DNA of 64,000 nt from Phlebiopsis flavidoalba (lineage: Eukaryota; Basidiomycota; Agaricomycetes; Polyporales; Phanerochaetaceae): NCBI GenBank assembly GCA_035772785.1, contig JAOCPU010000027.1:333634-397633 (forward strand). The letters are read 5' to 3'. Under the pieces are notes generated by a model, which made no database searches, had not been told where the DNA came from, and was given only the letters and a program-made list of their open reading frames with translations. Shown in pieces: positions 1 through 13,325 of this stretch; position 1 is the stretch's first letter, and each line of letters starts with the position of its first letter. The position numbers were made by a program, and so were the translations under genes.

Positions 1-2043
1 TCCGTCATTCGAACCCTCGACTGCTGACAACATGAACACTGGAGTCTCGCGGACTTAAATCATATCAGCTGCCGAGACTCATATCGCTGAACTATATGTA
101 TCCGTAAAACAACTCTCCAACAGTCGATCCTTTGACTTCACACATCCGGCTTAACCGAGACGACGTCGCCCAGCTTCCTTTAGTCGAGACCCGGACTGAT
201 GACTCTGTGACTGACGACCGTCTCCGGCCACCAACCCCCCAACCGGCTAGCGTATCAGAAGGTAGGTTGAGGTTGAACATATGAGTTCAGGGACTCTTCG
301 GGTTGCCGTGGGTTTGCCTGCTGATACTGACTTAACCGTAAAACCATCGCGCCAGTCGACGAATCTTCAGAGGCGAAGCTTGTTCCCGACGACACTACCA
401 TCGTTCAAGCCTCATCAGCCTGTCGATTCTCCACACAGTCGATGCTACGGGGTCCGAACCCACTCCGGTAGCTGCCGCCAGGCCGACTGGAACAGCCTGC
501 AGTTACTAGCGACGACGTCTCGCGGCGGGGAAGTCGTCGCAGAGACCTTTGAATAGGAGCCCTGTACAACGTCCGGTGAAGTACCACAATCTAGAACGCC
601 GAGCAGTCCTTCAAGCGCGTGTGCCTGTCCTCCGTTGGATGCCTCCCGGCTGTAAAGTCCAGAACGGAAGTGGACGGTGAAGAGATGAAGCCGAAATCCT
701 CAGACACCCGCGGGACGAGGTCATGTGTGCGCCCTAAACTACATTGCGTGAACGCGTACTTGGCGAACCGAAAAAGGTTGTTTGAAGAGGAAGGTCTCGG
801 AACAATAGGCGTTGGCACATTAACAACCTGCTTTCTAGGGGGGAATCGCGTAGGATAGGAGGCGGGAAGGTGAGTTAGAATGCGTGTGGTTGGGTGTCCG
901 TCGAGGGGTGAATGCGGAGGGGTGGCTCTGAGACCAGGGGAAGGTCAGAGGCAAAGTGGTAGCGGGGGGGCGGGTCGACCAGGCGTCGCGTGTCGCACAG
1001 AAAAAAAGCGTCTCGAAAGGTATTGGGGAGGCGGCGGAAGTGAGGGGGGGAGAGCTGATCGGGGGGGAAAGCAAGGTGTGGGGGAGTCGGTTTAAACAAA
1101 TAAAATGGGGTGGGGGGGGGGGAAGAGCGGCAAAGGGGGGTCGGGGGTGGGAAGAAAGGTGTACGTATCCCGTTGGCGTCATCCAAGCTTGCGCCGTTAC
1201 TTTTCGTTGATCCGGTAGCTCTAATCTCCTGGCTTTTCTGACACATGGTGACTTTCCCCCGCCACTTTGCCAACTTACCGCGTGTGGCTGATCGGGTGCC
1301 TTGTACACAGCTGATGCTATATTGATTCTGTCTTTTTTTTAAAAACCCCGGCCATCAACTACCAGTACCCTTCGTAGATCCTGCTAGCGCCGCACATATG
1401 TTAGTCCCCCGGCCTGCAATGATCAAGAAACCTGCAACTCACTCCACCCTCGCGTGGGCGTGCTCTGTGGCGAAATTCTCGAGGGTGACGGCAAAATGGA
1501 ACATGATCCACGCAGATTGAGGATAATCGTGTGTATAGCGAAGGTCGTTTGAATGTGGTGATTCGCATGGCTACATCCGGCGCGATATTAAACGGATGCC
1601 GTTCGGCACCGAGCTTTCTCGACGCGACATGAACGGCTCCTAGGAGTCATACCTGACCTCGCTCGTCGCCCCATCAGCAATTCCGTCGGCGAAAGTTTGG
1701 TTGGGAGCCATGATCGAACTCGTGGAGCGAGACAGTTTGCCCTTCCGCCGCTTTACGCGATTTGAGCCACTCCTATGAGTGACTTTGTAACTCCAAAATG
1801 TAACCAGAGACCAGGAGTTTGCCGAGCGTCCTTTGACTCCTTCACTAAGAAGTATTGCCTGCCTCCAGTTCGGTAATGGACTCAAGGAGTGTCTGTTCAT
1901 TCTTCTCTCCTCGCCCCCGCCATGCAGCCTATAACGGTGAGGTACCGTGTTCGACGCGTCGCGTTCTAAAGCACATACCACCGAGATATTGACTCAACAC
2001 CTCCTTTCCAGCATCCTTGCGCCAGCAGGATTCGCAACACTCA
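1..2043. other. no recognised gene; G-rich tract
   Basis: No translated frame on either strand gave a family I recognise. The part from about 955 to 1150 is strongly G-rich on the + strand, with several runs of six or more G. This makes long but low-complexity, proline-rich frames on the minus strand that I do not accept as genes. Confidence 0.5.
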
Positions 2044-4372
2044 ATGGCATCTCGTCGTCTACCCGCTCTATCCCTCTAGACGATGAGAAAACGTATCTCG
2101 TTTGAAGCATTTGGACTATAGGAGCGCGGTACCCTAAGACCGTGAACGAGGCAAAAACTCATGAGGAGATCGACTTTCGCCTCGTCCCCCGTCCTCTGCA
2201 ATCCTCTATCTCCTAAGCGTTCCTCGACCGGTCAGCTGTCCCCCAACGTGATGTGTAATTTCCGCGTCTGACCCTGATACTTGTACGGGCAGTGTCAACA
2301 TTTCAAAACGCGGCTCTCTACGGACTCAAGACCGACCTCAAACTCACTGGCAACGAATACAACAATGCCCTGGTCGTTTTGTACGCTTTCAGCAGTCCGA
2401 TTCTTACAAACATAGTTGCTGAAGCTCTGAACAGCTTCCGTTCCCTATGTTTTGTTCGAGATCCCCTCAAATACTCTATGAAGCGCTTAGGATTCAAGCC
2501 CTAAAGTGTCACGTTTGGCGTGAGTAATGCTTGACACGCATTCATCACCGGCTCTGACGCGAACGCCGAACAGACTAGTGCCGCTCTGCATGTTCTTTTT
2601 CGGGTTGGTCAGTTGTGCTAGCTACAAGGCGCTGACGCAGAACTATAGCGGGCTCATTGCACAAACGCGTTTCTTTATTGGGTATGTCCCATACATGATT
2701 TGCAACACTGTTACACGATTCTCACCGGATTTTAGGCCTCTTCGAAAGGCGGAATGTTCCTGGTGTGTTTTATCGTTCTTGCAATGTTGGTGCGTATTTT
2801 TGACCGACCATACGAGACGACCAACTTGAGGCTAAAACACTGTCCAATTAGGTGTAACAAGCAGGGTCCGAGTCACAGAAGCGCGTATACGTTCTTCTTT
2901 TGCTGCAACCACCCTGGCCGGGGCATTCGGAGGGAGTCTTCTTGCAACTGCGATCGGAAAGATGGACGGCATAATCCGAGGCTAACGGGGATGGCGGTGG
3001 GTTTTCATTTCATCTTAGGTACAACCCCAAAATCTCCATCCAGGTTGTTCGTGGACTAAAGCTCCAATCTCAGAGTGGAGTTTTGACCTGCGTCGTTAGG
3101 CCTCCTTGTTCTTCTTCCTCATCCCCGACTTTCGGAAGAAGTTTCGTGGTTGTCCGCCGAAGAGATAAAACCCGAAGTGTCAATTCGTCAAGGCCAGGCT
3201 GCAAGAGGATGTGGGTGAATCTCAACGCCACCACAAACAGAACAAAGGCCCTGAAGCCAAGGGACGTTTGGCGTAGTATTCTCAAAGAATGTAAGCTAAA
3301 CGCCGGTGACGCATACGTATTTTGTGCCTGACTGTGTTATATTCTTAGGGAACATTCTATCCTTGCGGATTCATGTACTTCGGTCCTCATTTTGTCCCGG
3401 ACTTAAATGGTTCACGGTTAGTAACTTCTAGCTACGGCTCACAACGCGCGCCACCGGTCCGGCGGCTTAAGTATCCTCCTATATCTCACTCATAGCATGC
3501 ATACTTCGCGACCGAACGCCCATGCAGCATTCAATCGCTCGGTCACGTATCCTATCAGAACGCAGCTCGTTGGTCAGCGGTACCCCCATGGGCAGTGTGC
3601 CTTCGGAAATCGCGATGACCTTGGCGATCCTTTCTACGATCGCATCGGCCACCGATCATCTTTACGCTCATCCCCACGAGGCCTCCCCAACCTCCCGTCG
3701 CTCTTGCGGGCTTCGGTATACCCTATTCAATGTGCAGCCTGCACATAATCCAAATCTCCAGTACGCCGGCTTGTTCATATGCTGCTGCCTCCGGCAGCGT
3801 AGCTTCGAGTATGCCGGTGATTGTCCATGTGTTGGTTTGCTACGAACTGTGAGTTTAATTTCAGCAGATGACCCTCCCACGATACCGCTTACTCATGCAT
3901 ACTTGAATTTAGTGGGTCAAGGCCATAGAAGAAGCAAGCAGCGGTTGGAATGGCTGGCAAGTTGTTGGGCTTGGCAACAGGGTGGGAGGCGGTCGGGTGG
4001 AGAGGTGTGTGGGGGTGAGGTGGAGGAAGGTGGGGGAACGGCTAGAGCGCGGACGCTTATTCATACCTCTCAATACTCAACCGAATGCTTGACAGTCGGT
4101 TGGCTCCAATCATTGCTGGGCGTACACTCTTTCCTCTCAAAGAAAGCGGAGCAAACATTCAAAGAAGCACCGACATACAAAAACGGCGATATAGCATCGG
4201 CCTATCCTTTCATTTGTCTCTCCACCGTCTCATGCGATTTCGCTACTTCCTCACGTAGCATGGGAGAATCGGAGAAGGGACCGTGCCGGTGATCAAGGCC
4301 AACATCTACGATCGAGGAGAAAGCAGGAGGCTAGGAGACCTGAACCCTGATTATAGGTATCGGGTGCTCTAA
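2044..4372 (+). pseudogene. MFS transporter, Tna1-like (nicotinate permease type), copy A, broken
   Basis: Decayed or badly read gene for a 12-helix major facilitator of the anion:cation symporter group, the type that imports nicotinate and similar small anions across the plasma membrane. Pieces appear in the right order but in different frames: an LMRRIDFRLVP-like first helix near 2150-2230; an intron ending in cag just before VSTFQNAALYGLKTDLKL (2292-2345); the NEYNNALVVLY block; IGKMDG (about 2950-2970); LQYAGLFICC near 3755-3785; DAPTYKNGD near 4170-4190; and a typical C-terminal end, LGDLNPDYRYRVL, directly before stop codons at 4370. The start at 2044 is a guess from the upstream LDDEKTYLV-like peptide. 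At least six frame changes are needed. Family confident, exact substrate inferred, functional state doubtful. Confidence 0.75.
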
Positions 4373-5949
4373 TGATTTTGTGTCGGGGGGTCCGGATTTG
4401 TACGTATAGCCAAGTTAGCAATTCGCTTGTAGCTCGTATAATTTTTCTGGGTATAAAACGCATAGGACCACTATGATAGGTTTCTACATCGTCATCATGA
4501 TCATGAAAGCGAAATTGCTTCTTGAATCAGCGCATTGGCATATTTACGAGGCGGGGAAGTATCGAGGCCGCTGTCAGCACAATACAGTATTTCGCACGAC
4601 GTCGCGAGCGCGCTGACACAAACTAACTGTACTTAACTCGCGGCCGTCCGCGTTCTATTGCGCTCCTACGTGTTTTTCTCGCGCGTCGTGGTGAAAAGTA
4701 ATATACTGGACCGCTTACAACAACGTCGCGAACTGCCAGATGTGCCAAATATCGAGACAAATTAAGGCGAGGAAGGTTCGATTTCACTAGGTCGGCAATT
4801 ACTTAGGGGCGTCGGAAATGTATAGTATCAGGCAGAGGTGTGGAAAGTACGTTTCGTCAATATTAACGTTGGTGGGTAGGTACAACCACATGCGGCTTGC
4901 GAATATGGCACAATATTGCAGTTCCACCTGAGGATGGCAGAAGCGACGGTAACGGACGCGCGACTTTACGGAGTGTAGCCTAGCGCGCCCGAGATCTCTA
5001 AGAATGACTATACTCAGCCGTCCGGTGAACCGTAGCAAGATGCCATCGTGCACATGGGTTGGATCCTGCGTGTGCCTGCTGATGCGTTATGAGCTACTTG
5101 CCGATCCTACCATGTATAGAAACCAAGCGGTAAGCTGCGTTTACATGTTTCGTAGTGCGGTTAATGTCTTCGGCTCATGTGATGATCGACGTCCTGTCAA
5201 GTGTGTCTCGCCACGTATCGGCAGAGTTAGTCTGAATTTCTCTTTCCGCGCGAGCCTAAGAGAAGGGGGGCAGTGTAACGCTCACCGGTGTGATACCACG
5301 GCGAACGAACCTTCACCTGAACCAAAAAGGCTATATACAGGTGGGGAGACCGACCCGCAAAGTTGAAGCGTAACCCGTGGCACCACCCAGTAAATGTCAT
5401 CTTAACCATCAACTGTGGAAGTGATTAGTGTGAAGGTGTTGTCCAAATCCATTTGGTACCCTGAGGTGGTTTTTCACGCTTCTGAGAGAAGCGCGAGTAG
5501 ACTGGCCATCAGTCGCGCTATTAGAGGATCCATCCATCAGAGCAGTTTTGAATACACCTGTCGCCAATCGCTCTCGGTATCGTTTACATAGTGGCCTCAT
5601 GGCTCCGGTTTTAGCACCTCGAGTAGATGACATTTCACAGAGCGCGGGACTTTCTCCTGGGCTGAGCCTTCTTGGTCACATCGCTATGGCGCTGGGAACA
5701 TATTCACCAACGCAGTTTTTATAAAGCACCACGTGCGAACTCGATCATGAGGGACTCCCTTGTGGTGGTACCTTCACCCACTGTCCCCCGATACAGGTGC
5801 ACTCCCAAGCTTGCAGTCCAAATGGCTAGTCTTGCCGATAGTACGTCGTTTTACCTGTGCCAATGAGACGCCCCTCTAAGTTCCATCATCAGCGCGAGTC
5901 GCGAGAAACTCTCTCTAGAGTACCCTAGCAAGGCTCCTAGTGTGAACGT
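4373..5949. other. intergenic, nothing recognised
   Basis: Short open frames on both strands, none with a motif or repeat I can name. The frame ending at 4292 overlaps copy A out of frame with its conserved peptides and is not a gene. Confidence 0.5.
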
Positions 5950-8060
5950 GAAGGAGAGTCTACGAGTAGGTGGCCAACCCTGTGAGACAGGCTCTTGCAA
6001 AGACTACAGAGCTGCCTTCCCAAGCGTCGATGAAAAAGGCATTGATGCGCAAGATTGACTCAGGGTCATTCCCTTCATATTTATCCTCAATTTCTTCACG
6101 TTTCTCGACCGGTTCGTTTCGATCGCTTCTTCGGACTAGTCGCACTCTGAAAGTCCATTCACAGGGGTCAACATTTCCAACGCGGCACACTTTTCGGCCT
6201 CAAAACCGACCTCAAACTCAAAGGCAACGAGAGTACAGAGCAAGTCAATACAGTACTACTGATATAGTAGTGCCTAGTTTCCGCCTTTAAGCGGAAGATT
6301 GACTTTTCCCACCAGTTTTGTAACATATATCCTTTGTGAATTACCCTCTAATATTCTCCTCAAACACTTCAAGCCCAATGTGTGGCGTAAGTCTCATCCT
6401 CCGCGAGTATGCGAAGTTGACATCAGACACTGATACACCTGTGGGAAGTGACCATTTGCAATCTTTGGGCTTCGGTTTCGTAACCATCATGGAAGGTTCT
6501 AACGAAAAACTACGGGGAATGGCTCACGGCGGGCGCTTCTTCCTGGGTGAGGCTTTTCTCACGGGCCACAACTAATGCCAGTCATATTCCATCTAGGATT
6601 TTTTGAATAGTGGGAGTTTTCCCGGGATGTCTTTACCTAATTTCCATGTGAGATAGCTTCCTCTCTCAATAAAACTAATCCCAAAGGCTCATCTTCATCC
6701 ACATCCAGGTGGTACGACGCACAGAGGCGTCAACTCGTTTTACTTTTTTCTTCAACTCCAACAGTCTGGCGGGATCCTTTGCCGGTAACTGCTCCCTTAT
6801 CTGTCTCAAAATCTCGCAGCTTGATAAAGAACTCTTCAGGTTTGCTGGGGATATGCAATCGGGACATATGGATGGCTTGAAGGGTCTCCGCGCTTTTTTC
6901 CCTGGCGATGGATCTTCATCCTAGGCATGTATTTTATTGTGTTATCCGCCGATGTCGAGCCCTATGGTGGGCACCACAGAGGGGACGCTCACCTGTGTGG
7001 TAGCGATCGGGCTCTTCTTTATTATTTCCGATTTTCCGGAGGGAAGGCCTCTTGCTTTGACTCCAGATGAGAAAGCATTTGTAAAGGCAAAAGACTTGAG
7101 GACGAGTCGGTCGTTCGGGAGGGATGAGAAAGTGAAGTTCAAAGATGTCCTCAGTGCTTTCACGGACTGTGAGTTCAATGGATTGAGCTTGTCTTACATT
7201 GCTGAACACCTTGAAGATAAAAGCTATCTGGGTGCAATGATGTAGGCTATCTTCGGGCTCATCGTTCCTGAAACATACAGTTTTGGTGAGCTTTCTTCGA
7301 CAAACCTATTTGAGTCACCGGCCCTGATATTTTTACTTCCCAGCGTATTCTTCTCTCCCACGATTATTCAAGGGATACGGCCACGCAGCGCCATCACACT
7401 CGATCTTCTCAACATTCCCCCTTACTTCTGCGCGTTCGTGTTCGGCATGTTTGTCGCGACTGCTTCGGTTCACGTGCTATCGCATTTGGGCGTCGATTTC
7501 CTATTCTGTCTTCGCTCTTGGGGCCTGTATCGGGCTCACAGGATTCGAGTAATCCTGTACGTGGTACATGATAATACCCATGTGGAGTACGCCGCGCTGT
7601 TCCTTGGGAGCGACATGGAACCTACACCGCCATGCCGATGGCGTTGTGCTGGTTTGCCATGAATGGTTAGTCACAATCGTTTTCGCATTGCTGGACTCGC
7701 GGGTTGAATGCTGACAACCTTAATTATAGCGCAAGGACACGCCCAACGTGCAGTAGCCCTTGCTTTCCAGATTGGTGGCAAAGGAATGAACCTGTAAGTC
7801 AGTCGCACATGTTTTTGAACTAGGTTCTGACATGTCTACATAGGCGGAGGTATGCATCTCTGCATACGCATTCCTTGCGAAGGACGCGCCAAAGTACCTG
7901 CCCCGGGTACAGTATATGTATCTCTTTTACTTGTCTTGCAATCCTCTCCGCGTGTTTTATACTACGTGAGCATATCACGGGCGAACGCGAAAAGGAGACA
8001 AGAAGAACGCAGGATCTGCAGATCAAGTATTGTATATCTCCATAAGTCTTTGCAACTTTT
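5950..8060 (+). pseudogene. MFS transporter, Tna1-like, copy B, broken
   Basis: Second Tna1-like major facilitator. Ordered pieces: MKKALMRKID (6030-6059); a first helix near 6060-6113; an intron with gttcg..acag ends; then VNISNA followed by GLKTDLKLKGN in shifted frames (6168-6228). Further on are LKHFKPNVW (6363-6390), an NSLAGSFAG block (6760-6790), the WRWIFILGMYF-like helix (6905-6940), PTIIQGIG (7360-7385), FVFGMFVATAS (7432-7464), AQGHAQRAVALAFQIGG near 7732-7785, and VSISRANAKRRQEER (7968-8012). The N-terminal intron sits at the same place as in copy A, just before the VNISNA peptide, so the two are paralogues. Multiple frame changes; the true start codon and the C-terminal end were not found. 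Confidence 0.75.
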
Positions 8061-10607
8061 AAATATACAAACTTCTTGAGCTTTTTTTCACTCATGTTGG
8101 ATGGAACCAACGTATGAGGCGAACATAGGCGTGTACAAGAACTACTGTCATGTATGTCGCTGGACTTCGCCTCACGTCGAGCGCAAGTTGAGCGACACCG
8201 AGACGTGAAGCGCTCCTCGTGGGATTATGTAAGCATCATTTTTGCGCGCTCTACCGCCAAACCAACCGCCGCGGACTGCTTTCTGCCAACACTTGCAGCT
8301 AACCCTTCCCGCTCTTTAATTATCCAGGCCGCAACGTCCTCTGGTCCAGGACGCAGGGATTATTAGGTCATGCGACCTCCAAAACCCGTTCCTGTCTCTC
8401 CGCGTCCCAAGTTTCTCTTCTCGGCCAGAACAACATACTTGGACAAGAGACCTCCGCCATGTCAAGGCCGTGATCCCGCGTGCGTGGCACAAGGAGCGTA
8501 CGGTGTTCAAGCAGCCGAAGTTCAAGGGATACGAAGCCCAAGGACCGTATCAAGTGGTGGAACATTGTACCGGGGGCGACCAAATCCGAGTTCCCCCCAG
8601 CCCCGTTAGGGGAGACCCGGATGGTCTTATACACCAGGTTTTCTTATAGCGACCAATAAGTTCTCAAACCGGGTGTACCCTTGAACACACAGTCTGTGAG
8701 TGACTGGCACGTTTGGTCATGTGCGCTTTTTGGTGTACTGAAGGACCACTCGTAGGACAAAGAAGAGAGCCCGGATAGTAGGTCTACCCGGAACGTACAT
8801 TACTCGAAATGTCAGCTTCTCGTCGGTCGGTTTCAAGTTCCCGCCTGCACAGGCACAGCGCGGAGCCCCCAATACTACCGTCACGTCTCAATCCTATTTT
8901 TTTTTTTCGGCTTAAGCATACTAACAATGAAGCACTCTAGAGTGTTTGCCACATCGTGTAGGGCATCACCAACCATACTGGCTTCCTACAGCACATCGCT
9001 TTGACTGGAAGCGTTTTTCGCGCCGTTGCAACGAACCCGCGGTGTTTTACCGGACTATTCCTACCACCAGGACGAATCCCAAGCCAGATGCTCCCATTCC
9101 ATGGCGCCAAGAGACCAAGCCTCGACGTGTTCCGGAAGTGTGAGCTATCCTGCGCGGACTCATCTGTGTTCATTGTTCGTGCTCAAATGTTACACCAGGT
9201 CAGCGACCGCACCATATGACACTCGGGGGGAGTCCTGCCGTTTCCGAGATAACATATCAGCTACCAACACTCGGCTTTCAAGCACCGGAGGCAGCCGTTA
9301 GCGACACGCCGTACATCCGTGTGTCCGAGCAAGAAGGAGTACATCAAGAGCCTCAGGACTCGTAGCTCGTTTTCGAACACCTGCGGCGCCTGTAGAGGTG
9401 TATTGCGTACACCGTGGAGTTGACAAACCCACACTCCCGTGCGCGGATAGCAGGAGCGCTGGCAGTTGGCGCAACAAGATAAAAAGGACCTACTCGCTGC
9501 CATCAACCCGCGAATAGGAGCTCAAGAACCTCAACGTGCTCCGCACCACGGCACGAGGCAACCAGGCGCGGACGGAGGCGGTTTGGAAGTGGCGCAAGAC
9601 CCTCGTTGACCGAGCGCCAAGGCAGAGGTCTAAGCGGAGATGGGTTTTCAACCCCGGGCGGCCAGGCGCGGATGGCCAACCGCACGGGCGCGGCGGGCGA
9701 AGAAGCGGAGCGGTTGCAGAACAAGCTGCGTGCTTTGGTTCTCGAGGAGGCAGACAACCAGGTCATTCCGGGCAATAAGACTGCATGAGTAGTACGTCTC
9801 TGTCGCATTGGACCCCTCCAGACCTGGCTTGCTATCATACACCGTTTTTGTATTACCGGCTACAGGATACTCCTACATGTGTATCTCTGCTTCAGCCACT
9901 ATTTTGCTTCAAATTCGCACCGCGTGGGCCACTTCAATGATGCTGAGCGGTGGGTGGCAAAATCACTCTGAGCTAGGCTCAAGAGAGCTGCCAGTTGACC
10001 CGGGATCCCGACTGCTTCGGATGGGATTTTGTGCGACTGCAGTGCGGGGCGCCAACTCGACATTGTGCCAGATTATGCAACTATGCCAAAAATTGAGTAC
10101 TGTGAGAACGTACGGAGGCGTGCATGTTGAATTACCCCCAGCGAGTAGTTTGTCATCCACAAAGCAGTTGCTTCGGTAAGCAGAGCGGTATTACTGGTAG
10201 GGCGCCTCGCTCCTGGGGCTCACAGTCACCAGGAAAACGGCCACCAGTGGTCACCGGTCCACCACGAAGTCGCTGTTTCCGTCTTCGTGCGCAAAAGATG
10301 AATATGACTCTTGTTTTGTTATCTCCCGGGCTTCGCCCTTTCACCTTGAACTTCAGCCTCGAACTCGGATGAGATCTCAAGATCTCAGAAAAGGCAAACA
10401 TGAGGCGCGCATTTTTAACATACCGCCGAATAATCGGATTGAGAAAATCGAAAAGTCGGGGACGGAGCGGGATGTGTGTCACCAGCTACATACAAGCGAG
10501 TCGGAACTTCTCCTTGGTATCCAAGTGGTGCCATATCAACCGCCTGTTACTAAGCAATCCTGACCAACAGGAGCGCCGCCCAGATGCTAATTTCCCCGAT
10601 AGCAGTC
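8061..10607. other. intergenic, coding-like fragments without assignment
   Basis: Several short open frames. The frame at 9606-9788 (+) ends in a charged, possibly helical stretch (GEEAERLQNKLRALVLEEAD) that could be a coiled coil. The frame at 8370-8609 lies over a mixed peptide I cannot place. No family is recognised, and I do not call a gene. Confidence 0.4.
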
Positions 10608-12680
10608 ATGCAGACTCATCCTCGGATACATATACCAGCCAGGAACCTGTCCTTGATGACGTTCCTTCTACGGTACCCAACCACCTCCCTGTCCATACTC
10701 ACTTGAGCCTCGCACATGTCTCTGTCTGCTCGGACCTCACAGACGTTTCATGGGGGAGCCGAAAGAGATGCACGGCGAAGGGGACCGTTGAAAAGAGCAA
10801 CTGTCTCTTCAAAACCTGAGCCCGTGGTCAGCCAGGACGCACCTGCGGACGGTTCACGTAGATCCATCTTGCTGTCATACTCGAGCCAGCGGACGACCCG
10901 AAGAATATTCCCCTATGGCGGAAGTGGGCCATCGTGTTCGTCCTTTGCGGCGGCACGCTGTTGCGCAACGTCCGCTTCTTCGATGGTAAGAACTCCGCAC
11001 ATTTTGGATGTACTAGCATCTAATATCTTGTACGTAGGCTGCCTTTGCCGAGACCGGCCCCTCGAGAAACACCTTCCACGTTAGGTAAAGAAGCCCAGTA
11101 TCCTCGGTGTGAGCCTTTTTCGTGCTTGGACTTGGTAATTCCGTCCGTGATTTGCATTTTGTGGATTGTTTACTAATCACTCTATAGGTATTGGTCCCTT
11201 GCTAGTAGGCCCGTTGTCCGAGGTTTACGGACGCAACTGGATATACCCAGCATCTCTTACGGACTGTGTTTTTCGCTTTCTCGTGGGCCGTTGCGTTCCC
11301 GCCCCCACATCGGTGAGCTGTCTGTGTGGATTCTAAGTATAACGTTCGTCTTCTGACATTGGCTTATTCACTCTAGGCGTATACCTCACATTCCGCTTCC
11401 TGACCGGGTTCATGCAGCTCTGCCTTCCTCAGCGTGGCCGGTGGCAGTATCAGTGATATATTTGATAACCACCAGATTGCAACGTACGTTCACTCTCGCG
11501 ATCCACTACTTCATTGTGACTCACGCCGTTTCACAGTCCAATGGCCGTGTACACGGGTTCACCCTTTATTGGCCCCGTACTGGGACCTCTCTAGTCTCTG
11601 GATTTATCAACCAAAATGCTGCTGATTGGCGGTGGACGTTCCGGGTTCTCATCATTTGGACCTTCACCACATGGATGCTATTGCTCATTGTGCGTTACAT
11701 CTCACGGAGTCTGCTGGCGATTTCTCACAACATTTAGATTGTACCAGAAACTCTGGTTCCTTTTATCCTCAAAGAAAAGGCAGCGAAGCTCCGCAAGGCT
11801 ACGAGCGATGCGCGGTACTGGGCACCCCTTTGACCGTAGAGCATTGACCTTAACTCAGTCTATTTCTTCAGAGCTGCTATGTTCCATTTGAGCTGCTCAT
11901 GGTAGATCGTATGGCACTTCTCTTGCCTTCTATCTATGGTACGTTATAATTCAATCCGTATCCCGGAAACGTGGATTAACATCGACAACAGGAGCGCACT
12001 TCTTCTTGGTATCCTGTACCTTACGTTCCAGGCGTTCCCTATCATCTTTGGTGAGGTACATGTGATTCATCCACGCAATTTGTCGGCATGAGCTTCCTTG
12101 GTATCGGAGTCGGCATGGTCGCCGCCCTTCTTTGCCAGCCTCTCTTCAACAAGTGAGTCACCTCCAACATCGCTTCGTATGAGAAACTGAACAAGTTCTG
12201 ATCCAGGCGAATGAGCAATCTTGCCCTCGTGTACAACGGCCCTCCGGCCTCCAGAGGCGCGTCTCCTTCCTGCGATGATCGGCGGAGTCATGGTCCCCGT
12301 AAGCCTGTGCCTGTATGGCTCGCCTTCACGACGTTACCCCCACGTCCACTGGATTGCGCCTATCATCGCGCTCTGTGCGCATTCGGCGCAGGCATGACTC
12401 TTCATATTAACAAACGAGCGTCTTCACGTACCTTGTTAGCGGCGTACCGGCCCATCGCCGCGTCCGCAGATATGGCGGCGAACGCGTGTGTCGCTAATAG
12501 TTGTATATTTCAAAACGTTTGCGTACTGCCGTTCCGTACAATCCCTATTTGCCCCCCTCCTTGGCCGGCAAGAAGTGGTAGCTACAGGACCTCGGCCACC
12601 GCCCTCTCGGTCGGACCCGTTGCCCTCCTTCCATTGCGCAGGCCATAATCGACAAACACCTCTGCGCCATTAACCGTAAG
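10608..12680 (+). pseudogene. MFS transporter, DHA1 (drug/polyamine:H+ antiporter) type, copy G, frame-disrupted
   Basis: Plasma-membrane major facilitator of the 12-helix drug:H+ antiporter-1 group that exports drugs or polyamines. The start at 10608 restores an ADSSSDTYTSQEP cytosolic leader if one base is added. Ordered landmarks: DDPKNIPLWRKWAIVFV (10870-10940); GPLLVGPLSEVYGRN (11199-11240), the conserved loop 2-3 signature; YLTFRFLTGF (about 11385-11412); SVAGGSISDIF in mixed frames (11431-11465); GPLVSGFINQN (11583-11610); DWRWTF (11624-11645); PETLVPF near 11748; STGLTF-like region with FIGVGVGM (12078-12125); MIGGVMVPVSLCLYGSPS (about 12277-12322); then AYRPIAASADMAANA (12440-12490). 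Several frame changes; no clear C-terminal arginine-rich tail. Family sure, substrate unknown, integrity doubtful. Confidence 0.75.
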
Positions 12681-13325
12681 TTATTCATTCCCCTCCAGCT
12701 TTCTAGGCGGGACTCAGGAGAGGCCTGACACGATTTTACCCGGACTTTAGAGTCCATACCTCTTCTCCTCATCACGGCCCGCACGCCCAACAAAGTACGC
12801 CGCACTAACTCAAAATTTGGCAGCACCATTGAAGTATCTATTCCCAAACTATCTAATGATACCATATTATACTATCACAGTGCTATGCGCTCCACACTGT
12901 ACCCATGCACCCTCCCGAACTAATCCACAAACGAAATCACTATCAATTTGTTTATCAATTTTGGCAAATACTACTCCCTGTGCCCAACATTAGTTGTGAC
13001 TTGTAGGTACATTTGATAAGGTGCGCCGAAACATGCCCCTTCACACTCTGTTTTCAGCCATTCGCCGCCACCTCAAAGTTGCGCAATATTGTGCTGTAAT
13101 GGCGGACACCCCGTAAGGGTCTGCCCCTACGACAGTTGGCGGTTGACAATAGCGCTAATCATACGGGGCAAGCGCCGTCGGACTCTGCTCCTTCGGATGG
13201 TGTCCCGGCGAATCCTAGACGCGCCCCAGCACAGGCAGTCCATAGAGCTGTGACTGGCAACTCGCCCGCGCGGGAGCCGAGAACCAAGACCTTGGCTATC
13301 CAGACCCCCCACCACTTAGCCGCCC
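12681..13325. other. intergenic, nothing recognised
   Basis: Between the DHA1 copy and the possible COX7C gene. AT-rich stretch at 12850-13010, then a GC-rich part from about 13150 that is open in several frames on both strands, as GC-rich DNA often is. No motif recognised. Confidence 0.4.

Noticed and set aside
1..55. T-arm-like word (ggttcgaat on minus) suggesting a tRNA 3' end
   Set aside because: The flanking bases do not form the 5-bp T stem, and no anticodon or D arm can be drawn.
835..1308. Longest minus-strand frame of the first 2 kb, 157 residues
   Set aside because: It lies over G-runs and gives low-complexity Pro/Ser/Thr sequence with two equally open overlapping frames.
3522..4292. 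256-residue open frame on +
   Set aside because: The conserved transporter peptides of copy A are only partly in this frame; the rest has no resemblance to anything and ends in low complexity.
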